Positions 1 to 7,150 of a stretch of 43,035 nucleotides of DNA are shown one piece after another. The notes below the pieces were generated by a model. The model was not told where the DNA came from and made no database searches. It saw only the letters and a program-made list of their open reading frames with translations. Both the position numbers and the translations under genes were made by a program. The DNA is from Korarchaeum sp964519515 (GTDB lineage: Archaea; Korarchaeota; Korarchaeia; Korarchaeales; Korarchaeaceae). The DNA lies in assembly GCA_964519515.1 (NCBI GenBank), contig CAZFIJ010000069.1, positions 1-43,035 of the forward strand, in the 5' to 3' direction. The stretch's first letter is position 1. Each line of letters begins with the position of its first letter.

Positions 1-68
1 ACCCACGCGGGCCTGACGCCCACCGGACCCTGAATCCGGCGCCTTGGACCTGGCTCGGCAACCCCCGC
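1..68 (-). tRNA. tRNA-Leu (CAG), 3' end outside window
   Basis: Read on the minus strand, the gene starts at 68 with the acceptor strand GCGGGGG, followed by a D arm, an anticodon stem CCGGA/TCCGG closing the loop TTCAGGG (anticodon CAG, leucine CUG codons) and a long variable arm (TGGGCGTCAGGCCCGCG), the mark of a class II tRNA. The T arm is cut by the window edge. It lies 4 bases after tRNA-Glu on the same strand, so the two are probably transcribed together. No intron is visible in the part present. Confidence 0.93.
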
Positions 69-72
69 TGGT

Positions 73-146
73 GCTCCGGCCGGGATTTGAACCCGGGTCT
101 GGGGCTCGAAAGGCCCCTATGCTTGACCGGGCTACACCACCGGAGC
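73..146 (-). tRNA. tRNA-Glu (TTC)
   Basis: The minus strand folds as a complete cloverleaf: acceptor GCTCCGG pairs with CCGGAGC, the anticodon stem GGGGC/GCCCC closes CTTTCGA (anticodon TTC, glutamate), and the T arm is CCGGG-TTCAAAT-CCCGG. No CCA is encoded. A TATA-like element lies about 25 bases upstream (167-175). The gene follows top6A on the same strand and precedes tRNA-Leu by 4 bases. Confidence 0.95.
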
Positions 147-151
147 AAGTG

Positions 152-177
152 ATTTGGGGAATACCCAAATAAAAACC
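152..177 (-). promoter_or_regulatory. TATA box and perfect palindrome ahead of tRNA-Glu
   Basis: On the minus strand TTTTTATTT (175-167) sits about 25 bases before the tRNA 5' end, as expected of an archaeal TATA box. It overlaps a perfect 7-bp inverted repeat, ATTTGGG-GAATA-CCCAAAT (152-170), that fills the gap between the top6A stop and the tRNA. The repeat could also act as a 3' structure for the top6A message; this is inference. Confidence 0.5.
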
Positions 178-187
178 TTTTTCCAAT

Positions 188-1297
188 TCATATACTTACG
201 CCCAGGTGTTGCTCGAGCTTCTCGCTGAGGTACCTGATGAAGTACTCCTTTAGGGTCTTAGCTGATGGGCTCATCGCCTTGAATATCTCTAGCTCAGCTT
301 TCTTCTTATTCTGAAGGAACCAATCATTTTCCTTCTGCCAGAATTCATTCTGAAGGTTTGGAAGGGACTTATTATCCAATGCGGCCTTGTAATCTGCTTG
401 AGTTAGGGGTTCTAAGGCGAATTTGTAGTCCTTGAAGAAACCATCTTCAACATCCCTCGTCAATATCCCTATGAACCTCGCTTCCGGTGCAGCTAAGTGG
501 GGTATATGAGCTGAGTTTATGCTATTGTATATCACAGTAGCGGCTATCCTGAGGGACCAAGGGGATAGGTCGGTCAGTACTGCCAAGGGAACTCCCTCAT
601 CTGAGAGCATCCTGAGGAATCTCCTCATGCTCCTTGAAGCCTGTCCCTGTAATATGGCTATGGCTATCTTCTTCTCCTCCGGTATACCTAGCTCTATCAT
701 GTTCTTAGCGGGTCCGACCTTCTCGACAGCCACTACAGCTTTAACTCCTATCCTCTTGAACTTTATATTCTCGGGCCTCGGGGGGACTGAGTACCCCATC
801 TCGCCGACTTGATCTGCCTTCAGAACCCTTCCAGATCTATCAATGAGTTCTATATCACCATATATCCATCCTCTAGGGTCGCTAGTTATGGAGAAGGCTT
901 CTCTCGGCATGCCGAGGATCAGTTCCATCAATATAATTCTAGCATCAGTCTCCCTCTGATCCTCAGGGAAGAGCGTCCCCTTTAGCCTCTCAACCTTATG
1001 TAAATAGTAGAAATCCCTTTTTGTCATCGTTAGGCCGTTCTCTAAGTGATCTAATGCCCTGCTCATCCCATAGAGCACTCCCGATAGAGTCCTCAAGCTC
1101 TTAGAGTGAGAACCCTTTATCTTCCCGTAGAAAGTCGGCTTGAATATGTAACCCACTCTCTCATCGAAAACTATGTTCCTCTGAGTGTTCGGAGGGTATT
1201 CCAATTCTGGGAATTTCCCCTCCTTTATGGCCTCTGCGACCTCCCTAGCTATCTCCAGGACTCTAGACTTCACATCACTCGCGCTCATCCTCATCAC
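188..1297 (-). CDS. top6A: DNA topoisomerase VI subunit A
   Basis: This is the Spo11-related catalytic subunit of the type IIB topoisomerase, which cuts both DNA strands and relaxes supercoils with Top6B. The 369 residues match the family's usual length. The winged-helix (CAP-like) domain carries RDFYYLHK at about residues 94-101, which contains the DNA-attacking tyrosine (97 or 98). The Toprim domain keeps its glutamate (VEKVG, E192) but has TDLSPWS at 242-248 where the family usually has a DxD motif, so the second metal-binding aspartate is serine here (see findings). The start overlaps the end of top6B by 23 bases, and it is the last gene of the operon. Confidence 0.95.
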   Translation of the reverse strand: MMRMSASDVKSRVLEIAREVAEAIKEGKFPELEYPPNTQRNIVFDERVGYIFKPTFYGKIKGSHSKSLRTLSGVLYGMSRALDHLENGLTMTKRDFYYLHKVERLKGTLFPEDQRETDARIILMELILGMPREAFSITSDPRGWIYGDIELIDRSGRVLKADQVGEMGYSVPPRPENIKFKRIGVKAVVAVEKVGPAKNMIELGIPEEKKIAIAILQGQASRSMRRFLRMLSDEGVPLAVLTDLSPWSLRIAATVIYNSINSAHIPHLAAPEARFIGILTRDVEDGFFKDYKFALEPLTQADYKAALDNKSLPNLQNEFWQKENDWFLQNKKKAELEIFKAMSPSAKTLKEYFIRYLSEKLEQHLGVSI

Positions 1298-2813
1298 CCA
1301 AGCTCCCCTTTATCCTCTCTATCAAGTTCTCAATAGGGGGTCTCTCACCGATTATCTCCTCCAGGGTCCAAGATATCAGCTCATAATACATCCTAAAGAG
1401 CTCATATCTCTTTAATAACATCTCCTTTCTCCTTTTCCTCCCTAGATATATCCTCAATTCCCTAGCGCATCCCCTGAGGCCTAGCTCTATTTCCCTAGCG
1501 ACCTCAGGCACATTCGCTATGAACTCCTTGCCTACGGTCTTGAAGGGAACCTTAGTGGATACTATGTGAACGAAGAATGCAATTGGTTCATCCTCAGGAT
1601 TCTTTATCCCATATATACTCCAATCTATCCTCTTGATGACTTGGTAGGAGACATCGCTCGATGCATCGTAGAGTAAGGGTATCTTGTTAGCGTACCTATA
1701 TAACTGTATATCTCCAGTAGGCTTTATCAATCCCCCGTAAGCTATTGCGACCTCTACTATGAAGGGATGGGCCTCATAAACAGATGGTGGTCTCTGAATA
1801 GCTTTCACGAACTCCGGTTGTAGCTCCTTCTTTATACCCGATTCGAAGAGCTCCTCACCTAGGGGGGAGAGGACGCTCGGATCCGGTGGTAGGAATTCCT
1901 TATAACTCCTAAGCGCTTCATAGAGTCTCCTTATATCTCCATCCGTGAGGTCAGATGGCCTCTTATCCGGAGGAAGTCCAGCTATTTTAAGGACTTCGTT
2001 AGCTGTTTTCTTCCCCACCCTCTGGAAGTGCGTCGTGAGGAAGGACTCCAGACTCTTAGTTCTCGTGGAGCTGAGGAGCCTCTGGAGTAGCTCCAGATCC
2101 ACTCCCTTAGGATGAAATAACGCTTCTTTAGGCCTGGGAGGGATCTTCTCAGTGCTCCTGGGGAAGATGTAGAGACGACCCTCAGGATCCATGAAAGCTA
2201 TCGAGATATATGGCACTACTATAGCTGTCTGCTGTAAGTAGTCTATTATCTTCCTCTTAGCCCTCGGATAGTTCCCCTCGAAGGTAGATTCTACTATTGT
2301 AAAGGATCTCCTAGAGATACCCCTTATCTTCTTATCCAGTATTATCGGCTCATTCTTCCTTATGTCTATCATCATCGTCAGCTCGTAAGCAGGCTCCCCC
2401 TCCCTAGCGGATGTGATCTTGAAGGGCATATTAGTTGTGATCTGGCCGTATAGAAGGGCCATAGTTCCACCGAGACCGAAAGTACCTCTACTTTGGATTA
2501 ACCTGTATTTAGAGCTCACGAAGACCCTACCGAAGGCCAGGGGTATCTCCTCTGGATCCATCCCTATGCCATTATCTGCGACTCTTATCCTGTACCATGG
2601 GAGGCTCTCCTCCCCTCCTTCTCTCTCCTCCCTCATGACTATGAGCACCTTAGGGGACCTGCCCGCTAGCTCTACAGCGTCTAATGAGTTCTCAACGAGC
2701 TCTCTGATTATCGTATAAGTTGCCCTCACGGGATTGTCGAATCCCGCTAGGGATCTGTTCCTATAGAAGAAATCTGCTGCACTTATCTCCTCTAGCTTAA
2801 CCCTCTCACTCAT
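1275..2813 (-). CDS. top6B: DNA topoisomerase VI subunit B
   Basis: This is the ATPase subunit of topoisomerase VI, which dimerises on ATP binding and drives DNA passage. The N-terminal GHKL fold is clear: N box RELVENSLDA (about 37-46), G1 ADNGIGM (79-85) and G2 RGTFGLGG (109-116). A helix-two-turn-helix region and a transducer domain follow; 512 residues is normal. I chose the ATG at 2813 rather than the GTG at 2822 because a GGGTGG ribosome-binding motif is correctly spaced from it. The gene follows the KH-protein gene and overlaps top6A, so the subunits are translationally coupled. Confidence 0.96.
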   Translation of the reverse strand: MSERVKLEEISAADFFYRNRSLAGFDNPVRATYTIIRELVENSLDAVELAGRSPKVLIVMREEREGGEESLPWYRIRVADNGIGMDPEEIPLAFGRVFVSSKYRLIQSRGTFGLGGTMALLYGQITTNMPFKITSAREGEPAYELTMMIDIRKNEPIILDKKIRGISRRSFTIVESTFEGNYPRAKRKIIDYLQQTAIVVPYISIAFMDPEGRLYIFPRSTEKIPPRPKEALFHPKGVDLELLQRLLSSTRTKSLESFLTTHFQRVGKKTANEVLKIAGLPPDKRPSDLTDGDIRRLYEALRSYKEFLPPDPSVLSPLGEELFESGIKKELQPEFVKAIQRPPSVYEAHPFIVEVAIAYGGLIKPTGDIQLYRYANKIPLLYDASSDVSYQVIKRIDWSIYGIKNPEDEPIAFFVHIVSTKVPFKTVGKEFIANVPEVAREIELGLRGCARELRIYLGRKRRKEMLLKRYELFRMYYELISWTLEEIIGERPPIENLIERIKGSLGDEDERE

Positions 2814-2829
2814 TAAACCCACCCTTGAG

Positions 2830-3417
2830 TCATTCTTTCTCTTCTCTCAGGGCTTTCTCGAGCATAAGCTCATCCATTATTGCTCTCTTACTCATCTCAG
2901 CTATCTTCTTCTCCATGAGCCTATAAGCGGTTGAGTGCATCGATCCCTCCAGCAGGGAGATTATCGCCTCCCTAGCCGCTATCACATCGTAAGTCCTCCC
3001 TATTATCGACACAGTATGCCCATAAACGGATATCTTCGTATTCGTCCTCTCCTCAATATATGTTTTAGCTTTCCCCTTCTCCCCTATTATCCTTCCCCTC
3101 ATCCTAGTCAGGGCGTTCTTCGTCTCCCCGGCGAACCTCCTTATGTCCATCACCTCGAGCACGTAATCGTCCTCGAGCAACTTCATCGCGACCTCGGGGT
3201 TGAAACCCCTTCCTATTGCTCTAATGACGGATTCGAGCTTCATCGGGAGGAGAGGGTCCTCTAACTGCTCGGGAAATCTGAGCACGACCTCTCCTGAGGA
3301 GCTATCTACATCTATCTTAGAGCCAGTCAGCTCCTCTATCTTAGCTTTAGTGACTCCCTTCTTACCTATAAGTACTCCTATCCTCTCCTTAGGTATCAGT
3401 ATCCTTATCTCCTTCAA
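2830..3417 (-). CDS. KH-domain RNA-binding protein, Pno1/Dim2 (Krr1) family
   Basis: A 195-residue protein with two KH domains: the first carries the GKKG loop near residue 18-21 (VLIGKKGVTKAKIEEL), the second GEKGKAKTYIEERT near 112-125. This archaeal family is related to eukaryotic Pno1/Dim2, which works with Dim1 and RIO kinases in late small-subunit rRNA processing. It starts with TTG inside the 3' end of rio1 (29-base overlap), and the pairing with RIO1 and aIF1A supports a role in 30S maturation or initiation. The exact start is less certain because the ribosome-binding site is weak. Confidence 0.88.
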   Translation of the reverse strand: MKEIRILIPKERIGVLIGKKGVTKAKIEELTGSKIDVDSSSGEVVLRFPEQLEDPLLPMKLESVIRAIGRGFNPEVAMKLLEDDYVLEVMDIRRFAGETKNALTRMRGRIIGEKGKAKTYIEERTNTKISVYGHTVSIIGRTYDVIAAREAIISLLEGSMHSTAYRLMEKKIAEMSKRAIMDELMLEKALREEKE

Positions 3418-4192
3418 ACCGGGATCCCCTCTCCTTCACTATCTCATCAGCGAGTTCCCTAGGGTCCTTCGAATCTATCCCGTACTTCCTCTTAAAGAAC
3501 ATTATCACTCTCTCCAAGTCCCTTATGAGGAGGGAATAGGACATGGGATGCTCCGTTACTACTGCCTGGGAGACATCTATGATCCAATGTGAGTCTTTCC
3601 AGTAAATTATGTTGTACTCGCTGAGATCTCCATGAACAAGTCCTGCTTTCACATAACATTTCCTCACATCCTCCAGTATAGCGTCCCTCAGCTCCTCAGG
3701 GCCCCCCAATTCCTCGAGATCCTTGAGCAAGGGGGCTGGTGTCGCGTCCTCCCCTATGAACTCCATGACCACTATATTACCGGCCACATCTATGGGCCTG
3801 GGTACCTTGATACCTCTCTCCGACATTCTCTTTAAATTTCTGAATTCTTTTTTCGCCCATAGATAAATAAGTTTCTCTCTATCCTTGACAATCGGAAATC
3901 TATGATCCATGTAGTCTAGGTACTTCTTGAAATTTGCTGTATAGACTCTGTGTATCTTAACGGCGAGCTCGATCCCTCCCCCTCTCCCGGCTAGAACTAC
4001 AGATTCCTTGCCCGAGCTCACTATCCAAGTTAGATCGTCAATCACTCCCTTATTGAATAACTTTAGGAGGTTCCTAATGGTCCTCTCATCGAAGACCAAC
4101 TGCTTAACCTCGTAATACTCCTCATCCTTTACTCTCTTCTCCCCCTTCTCCAGAGCTCTCTCTACCCTCTCCTCAATATCCTCGTAGCTCAA
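3389..4192 (-). CDS. rio1: RIO1-type serine/threonine protein kinase/ATPase
   Basis: RIO-family atypical kinase, involved in eukaryotes and archaea in late maturation of the small ribosomal subunit. The glycine-loop region SSGKESVV (about 58-65) is followed by the nucleotide-binding lysine in LAVKIHRV, a catalytic HGDLSEYN and a metal-binding IDVSQ, the RIO versions of HRD and DFG. The 267 residues fit an archaeal RIO1. The start is TTG at 4192 with GGAGG nine bases upstream, and the stop of aIF1A lies 3 bases before it. It shares an operon with aIF1A and the KH protein, a common archaeal arrangement. Confidence 0.95.
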   Translation of the reverse strand: MSYEDIEERVERALEKGEKRVKDEEYYEVKQLVFDERTIRNLLKLFNKGVIDDLTWIVSSGKESVVLAGRGGGIELAVKIHRVYTANFKKYLDYMDHRFPIVKDREKLIYLWAKKEFRNLKRMSERGIKVPRPIDVAGNIVVMEFIGEDATPAPLLKDLEELGGPEELRDAILEDVRKCYVKAGLVHGDLSEYNIIYWKDSHWIIDVSQAVVTEHPMSYSLLIRDLERVIMFFKRKYGIDSKDPRELADEIVKERGSRFEGDKDTDT

Positions 4193-4195
4193 AAG

Positions 4196-4546
4196 CTAGC
4201 CCTCCTCCAGGGTCGCCCAGTCTCGCGGCACGTAGCCCTTCTCTATCAACCACTCCACTTGCTGTCTATCGTATCTGACCACTATATCTCCCTTAGTCTT
4301 CTGAAACGGCCAGAGGGATATGAGCACTATATCCCCCCTCTTGATCCACGCCCTCCTCCCCCTGAGCTTACCCCTAACTCTGCATATCCTTATCGAATTA
4401 TCTATGCACTCGACCCTGAAGTGTCCCTTTCCCAGAGGCTCCAGTACTCTTCCGAATATCTCAAGCTCATCAGCAGGTAGAAGCTCCTCCATCTCAGCAT
4501 CTAGGGATCTCTCTACCTCTTCCCTGTCCCCCCTTCTCTTCGACAA
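4196..4546 (-). CDS. eif1A: Translation initiation factor aIF1A
   Basis: Archaeal/eukaryotic-type IF1A, an S1-like OB-fold protein that binds the ribosomal A site and helps start-codon selection. Residues about 28-100 form the OB fold (FGRVLEPLG, RVECIDNS, CRVRGKLRGRRAWIKRGDIVLIS), typical of the family. The 116-residue length includes an acidic N-terminal tail. Translation probably starts at TTG (4546), preceded by a strong GAGGTGATC motif. It lies 9 bases after aIF2-beta and directly before rio1. Confidence 0.95.
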   Translation of the reverse strand: MSKRRGDREEVERSLDAEMEELLPADELEIFGRVLEPLGKGHFRVECIDNSIRICRVRGKLRGRRAWIKRGDIVLISLWPFQKTKGDIVVRYDRQQVEWLIEKGYVPRDWATLEEG

Positions 4547-4555
4547 GTGATCACC

Positions 4556-4978
4556 TCACAACTTAGGGATAGGGGTTTCAGCGCCGCAGGCCTGGCACCT
4601 GAGTATCCAAGCCTTCTTCACTTTAACTATAGTGGTATCAGGCCTCCCGCAGTGCGAGCATATCACGTACATCTTGATGAACCTATCTAGTCTATTCTCA
4701 ACTTGCTTCGGATCTATCCTCCTGCTGAGTATCAGCTTCCTATCGCCTTCAGTCAGGAAGTAGGGTGATCCGAGTTCCTTTGAGAGGAACCTAGCTATCA
4801 TCTTCGGATCTCTGTTCAGGGCAGTAGCGATCTCCCTGAAATTGACTATATGAGTCTGCCTCCCCTCTATAGTTATCACCGCTCTGGGCGGTACGAACCT
4901 CTCCCCACTCGTTACGAGCACGGGAATCTTGCTCCTAGCTTCTTTTAGCATCTGGATGTACTCTTCCCTCGTGGACAT
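4556..4978 (-). CDS. Translation initiation factor aIF2, beta subunit
   Basis: Beta subunit of the heterotrimeric initiation factor that brings Met-tRNAi to the ribosome. The 140 residues contain the central alpha/beta domain (VPPRAVITIEGRQTHIVNF, FLSKELGSPYF) and a C-terminal zinc ribbon with two CxxC pairs (CSHC near 112-115 and CQAC near 133-136). Length and motifs are normal. The ATG at 4978 lies 4 bases after the stop of the RPA-like gene, so the two are co-transcribed. Confidence 0.96.
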   Translation of the reverse strand: MSTREEYIQMLKEARSKIPVLVTSGERFVPPRAVITIEGRQTHIVNFREIATALNRDPKMIARFLSKELGSPYFLTEGDRKLILSRRIDPKQVENRLDRFIKMYVICSHCGRPDTTIVKVKKAWILRCQACGAETPIPKL

Positions 4979-4982
4979 CTTA

Positions 4983-5609
4983 TCACCTTTGGCCGACGTA
5001 ACCGTATTTACCTCTGCTCTCGTATAATAAGCCTGATGTCACCATCTCATCTAGCAACATCCTCACATCATCGACCTCTCCCTTGAGGAGATCTGCTACC
5101 TCCTCAGCTGAGAGAGGACCTAACTCCTTCAATGCCCTTATTATAACTTTTATATCTTCCTTTAAATTCCTGAGCTTTGGCTTCCCCCTCAACCTGAGCT
5201 CCCTCCTCAGTATCTCGAGCTCCCTCAGGAGGATGGCATTAGGATCTCGTACTTTCATGACCAACACTGGGGATAAATATATGGTATCTTTCCAACTCTT
5301 CACTCTACCTATCAAATCTATTATGGATCCCGTCCCGTAAATACGTCCAGTATCCGGATCTATGAGTGAGTTGACGTCCTCGTCCCATGCCCTGACCTGT
5401 ATAGATGCCGTACCATCGTGTAGCTCGAGTGTGGCGAAGGATCCATCCTCCTTCATAGTGGAGTCCAGCACGAGCCCCATTATCCTCACCCTCGATACGC
5501 TCCCCCAGGGGAGTCTGAAGTACCTAGTACCCTCTATCGAGACCTCTTCAAATTCGCCGGCTAATAGCTCCTTTACCCTGACCTTCTGAGCTGCTTCTAT
5601 ACGCATCAT
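4983..5609 (-). CDS. RPA32-like single-stranded DNA-binding protein (OB fold plus winged helix)
   Basis: The 208 residues resemble the RPA2/RPA32 class. An N-terminal OB fold (about 15-125; VRIMGLVLDS, LELHDGTASIQVRAWD, IDLIGRVKSW) is followed by a basic helix and a C-terminal winged helix (about 145-205; ELGPLSAEEVADLL, VDDVRMLLDEMVTSGLL). RPA binds single-stranded DNA in replication and repair. It is the first gene of the minus-strand operon; a TATA-like CTTAAAAAG near 5627-5636 predicts an almost leaderless mRNA starting at ATG 5609 or the adjacent ATG 5606. The subunit assignment comes from domain order only. Confidence 0.82.
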   Translation of the reverse strand: MMRIEAAQKVRVKELLAGEFEEVSIEGTRYFRLPWGSVSRVRIMGLVLDSTMKEDGSFATLELHDGTASIQVRAWDEDVNSLIDPDTGRIYGTGSIIDLIGRVKSWKDTIYLSPVLVMKVRDPNAILLRELEILRRELRLRGKPKLRNLKEDIKVIIRALKELGPLSAEEVADLLKGEVDDVRMLLDEMVTSGLLYESRGKYGYVGQR

Positions 5610-5649
5610 TCCCTTGGGAAGTGAGGCTTTTTAAGCGAATAATCTACGC

Positions 5650-5674
5650 GATTGAGCTTCAATTGAGCTCAATC
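5650..5674. repeat. Perfect 9-bp inverted repeat, 7-base loop
   Basis: GATTGAGCT-TCAATTG-AGCTCAATC forms a perfect hairpin between the divergent RPA-like gene and tRNA-Ile. It lies about 15-40 bases upstream of the TATA-like element of the RPA operon, so it could be a regulator site. No T-run follows it on either strand, which argues against a simple terminator. Confidence 0.5.
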
Positions 5675-5685
5675 CCAATTTAACC

Positions 5686-5760
5686 ACTGGGATCCCCGGG
5701 AAGGGAGGTTCACGGATACCCCGAGCCCGAAGCGAGGTGAAGCATCCTCACCATTAGGAC
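5686..5760. other. GC-rich non-coding stretch, possible structured RNA
   Basis: This stretch is clearly richer in G and C than its flanks and contains short self-complementary runs (GGATCC, CCCGGG, GGTGA...TCACC). No ORF, tRNA or recognised RNA family fits, and no convincing C/D or H/ACA box was found. In thermophiles GC-rich islands between AT-rich flanks are often structured RNAs, so a small RNA gene is possible. The strand is unknown. Confidence 0.25.
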
Positions 5761-5762
5761 CG

Positions 5763-5777
5763 AAAAATATATTAATG
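5763..5777 (+). promoter_or_regulatory. TATA box of tRNA-Ile
   Basis: AAAAATATATTAATG lies about 30-40 bases before the tRNA 5' end at 5806, the usual place for an archaeal TATA box. No other plus-strand gene is near. Confidence 0.6.
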
Positions 5778-5805
5778 AGGGAGGGCCAATCATCTGGCCC
5801 TATGT

Positions 5806-5912
5806 GGGCCCGTGGCTCAGACTGGATAGAGCGCCTGCCTTATATGGCGGCTCCCGCTACAGAGCGCCAGGGGAAAAGCGGGAGGTCGGGGGTTCAAGTC
5901 CCCCCGGGCCCA
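5806..5912 (+). tRNA. tRNA-Ile (TAT anticodon) with a 32-base intron
   Basis: The acceptor GGGCCCG pairs with CGGGCCC, discriminator A at 5912. The D arm is GCTC...GAGC, the anticodon stem CCTGC (5834-5838) pairs with GCGGG (5878-5882), and the T arm is GGGGG-TTCAAGT-CCCCC. The loop reads C-T-TAT-A, then an insert at 5845-5876 at the standard 37/38 position, then A38. The anticodon at 5841-5843 is therefore TAT, reading AUA. Most archaea instead use a CAU tRNA modified with agmatidine. The intron requires splicing endonuclease and a ligase; rtcB is in this window. The last 19 bases overlap the opposite-strand gene at 5894-6127. Confidence 0.9.
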
Positions 5913-6127
5913 TTCAGTTTTACCCTCAGGAAGAGTTCCCTAACGCTCATGTACCACAATGAGAGGGCTGAGATGAGCGCGGCTAAGCCTATGAAGACGT
6001 AGAGAGCTGAGATGAGGAATCCCTCCTGATCGGATGAGAGTATCAATTTTGTAAGAAAGAGGGCCATAATTATGAGGAGCCACCCAGAGATAACTGTGTA
6101 CAGTGAGAGGATCGTTCCCCTATCCAT
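5894..6127 (-). CDS. Small two-helix membrane protein, unknown function
   Basis: The predicted 77-residue protein has two hydrophobic segments (about 7-29 and 38-60) separated by SSDQEG, and a short basic tail. No family is recognised. It begins 9 bases after the stop of the GPT-family gene on the same strand, so the two probably form an operon. Its last codons (NGPGGT and stop) are written by the complement of the tRNA-Ile T arm and acceptor stem, so the C-terminus is constrained by the tRNA. Codon use and spacing look genuine, but the product is unproven. Confidence 0.6.
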   Translation of the reverse strand: MDRGTILSLYTVISGWLLIIMALFLTKLILSSDQEGFLISALYVFIGLAALISALSLWYMSVRELFLRVKLNGPGGT

Positions 6128-6136
6128 ATTATCACC

Positions 6137-7114
6137 TCAATGAGGTGTCAACAAGAAGAAAGTGAGGGAGGCGAGGATCCCAGATATCAAGGAGAGAGTC
6201 GCGGCTTCCCTCACTATATCAGCTTCTCCCTTCCACTTCTCGCTCGTTATTATCGCTATGAGTGATATAGGCGCTTTTGGATCTGGATTAGCTCTTATCA
6301 TCCCATCGTTCAGGATTACAGGCCTCCTCTCGATCTGCCTCCTCTCCTTAAACCCACCCACAGATGCTATGATGGAGAAACCTGAGACTAAGAATGGGAT
6401 TAAGGCTATCCCGAAGATCGCCTCGGTATTTGAGATGACTGATATAGAAGCTAATGCCGAGCCTACGAATAAGGAGTTCGAGTCCCCTCCGAATACTTTG
6501 GCTGGATACTTATTCCTGATGCAGTAGGGGAGGAGGGAGGAGTGAAGTATTAAGAGTGAAGCGAGAGCATCGAGTCTCCCCAAGGAGATCAGAGCGGGTA
6601 TCAGAGGTATCGTGGAGGCGTATATCGAGAGGGGCATCATCCCATTGAGAGAATCCATCATATTAACTGCATTAGAGAATACAGTGAATATAGCTAACAT
6701 TATTAACCAATAAACGTAGTAGAGCCTAGCTCTTCCTACTATAGGGAGGTAAGGTCTCGGAGTGATCTGATATACCGCTATGAGGACTATCGCTGGTAGT
6801 ATGAGGAGCAGAGGTTTTGTCTTAGGCCCCAATGGGGAGATATCATCTAATAATCCTATTAAGAAAGCCAGACCTGATGAGGAAGCTACTGCAATAGCTG
6901 CGATCTCTCCTGTGAGAGTGTAGAAGAGGAGAGAAGATATGAGGAATGGTAAGTAGACAGCGGGGCCGAGTGGTTCTGGGACCTTAGGTCTCCCCGGCTT
7001 GTGGACGTCTTCAGAGAGGAGGCCCCTCTTTACGTAGCGAGGTATCATAGCTCTATGCAATAGCTCCGATGATAATGCCGCGAGCGATGAGGCTATCGCT
7101 ATCTCAGCTAACAT
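6137..7114 (-). CDS. Polyprenyl-phosphate glycosyl-1-phosphate transferase (MraY/WecA/GPT family)
   Basis: A 325-residue multi-helix membrane protein that should move a sugar-1-phosphate from a UDP-sugar to a polyprenyl (dolichyl) phosphate, the first step of glycan assembly. Family landmarks are present: DVHKPGRPKVPEP near the N-terminus, LIGLLDDISPLG (DD pair near 88-89), NAVNMMDSLNGMMP (about 148-161) and YPAKVFGGDSNSLFVG. The MMDSLNG site keeps the aspartate of the bacterial NxxNxxDG motif but replaces the following glycine by serine. It faces a paralogue at 7151 across 36 bases. The substrate cannot be told from sequence. Confidence 0.85.
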   Translation of the reverse strand: MLAEIAIASSLAALSSELLHRAMIPRYVKRGLLSEDVHKPGRPKVPEPLGPAVYLPFLISSLLFYTLTGEIAAIAVASSSGLAFLIGLLDDISPLGPKTKPLLLILPAIVLIAVYQITPRPYLPIVGRARLYYVYWLIMLAIFTVFSNAVNMMDSLNGMMPLSIYASTIPLIPALISLGRLDALASLLILHSSLLPYCIRNKYPAKVFGGDSNSLFVGSALASISVISNTEAIFGIALIPFLVSGFSIIASVGGFKERRQIERRPVILNDGMIRANPDPKAPISLIAIITSEKWKGEADIVREAATLSLISGILASLTFFLLTPH

Positions 7115-7150
7115 TTTTACCTATCACATCACACACCGCCCGATAAAAAT
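7115..7150. promoter_or_regulatory. Interlocked divergent promoters of the two GPT genes
   Basis: Only 36 bases separate the start codons. ATTTTTATCGG read on the minus strand (about 7143-7151) suits a transcript starting just before the 7114 ATG. ATTTTTACC read on the plus strand (about 7113-7121) suits one starting just before the 7151 ATG. Both mRNAs would have leaders of only a few bases, and each TATA box would overlap the other gene's start. Confidence 0.5.

Noticed and set aside
519..812. Long plus-strand frames opposite top6A, top6B, gcvPA and rtcB
   Set aside because: They are antisense shadows of well-supported genes, with no start signals and no protein-like composition.
5686..5760. 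SRP RNA or RNase P RNA at the GC-rich island
   Set aside because: The stretch is far too short for either, and no conserved core motif was seen.
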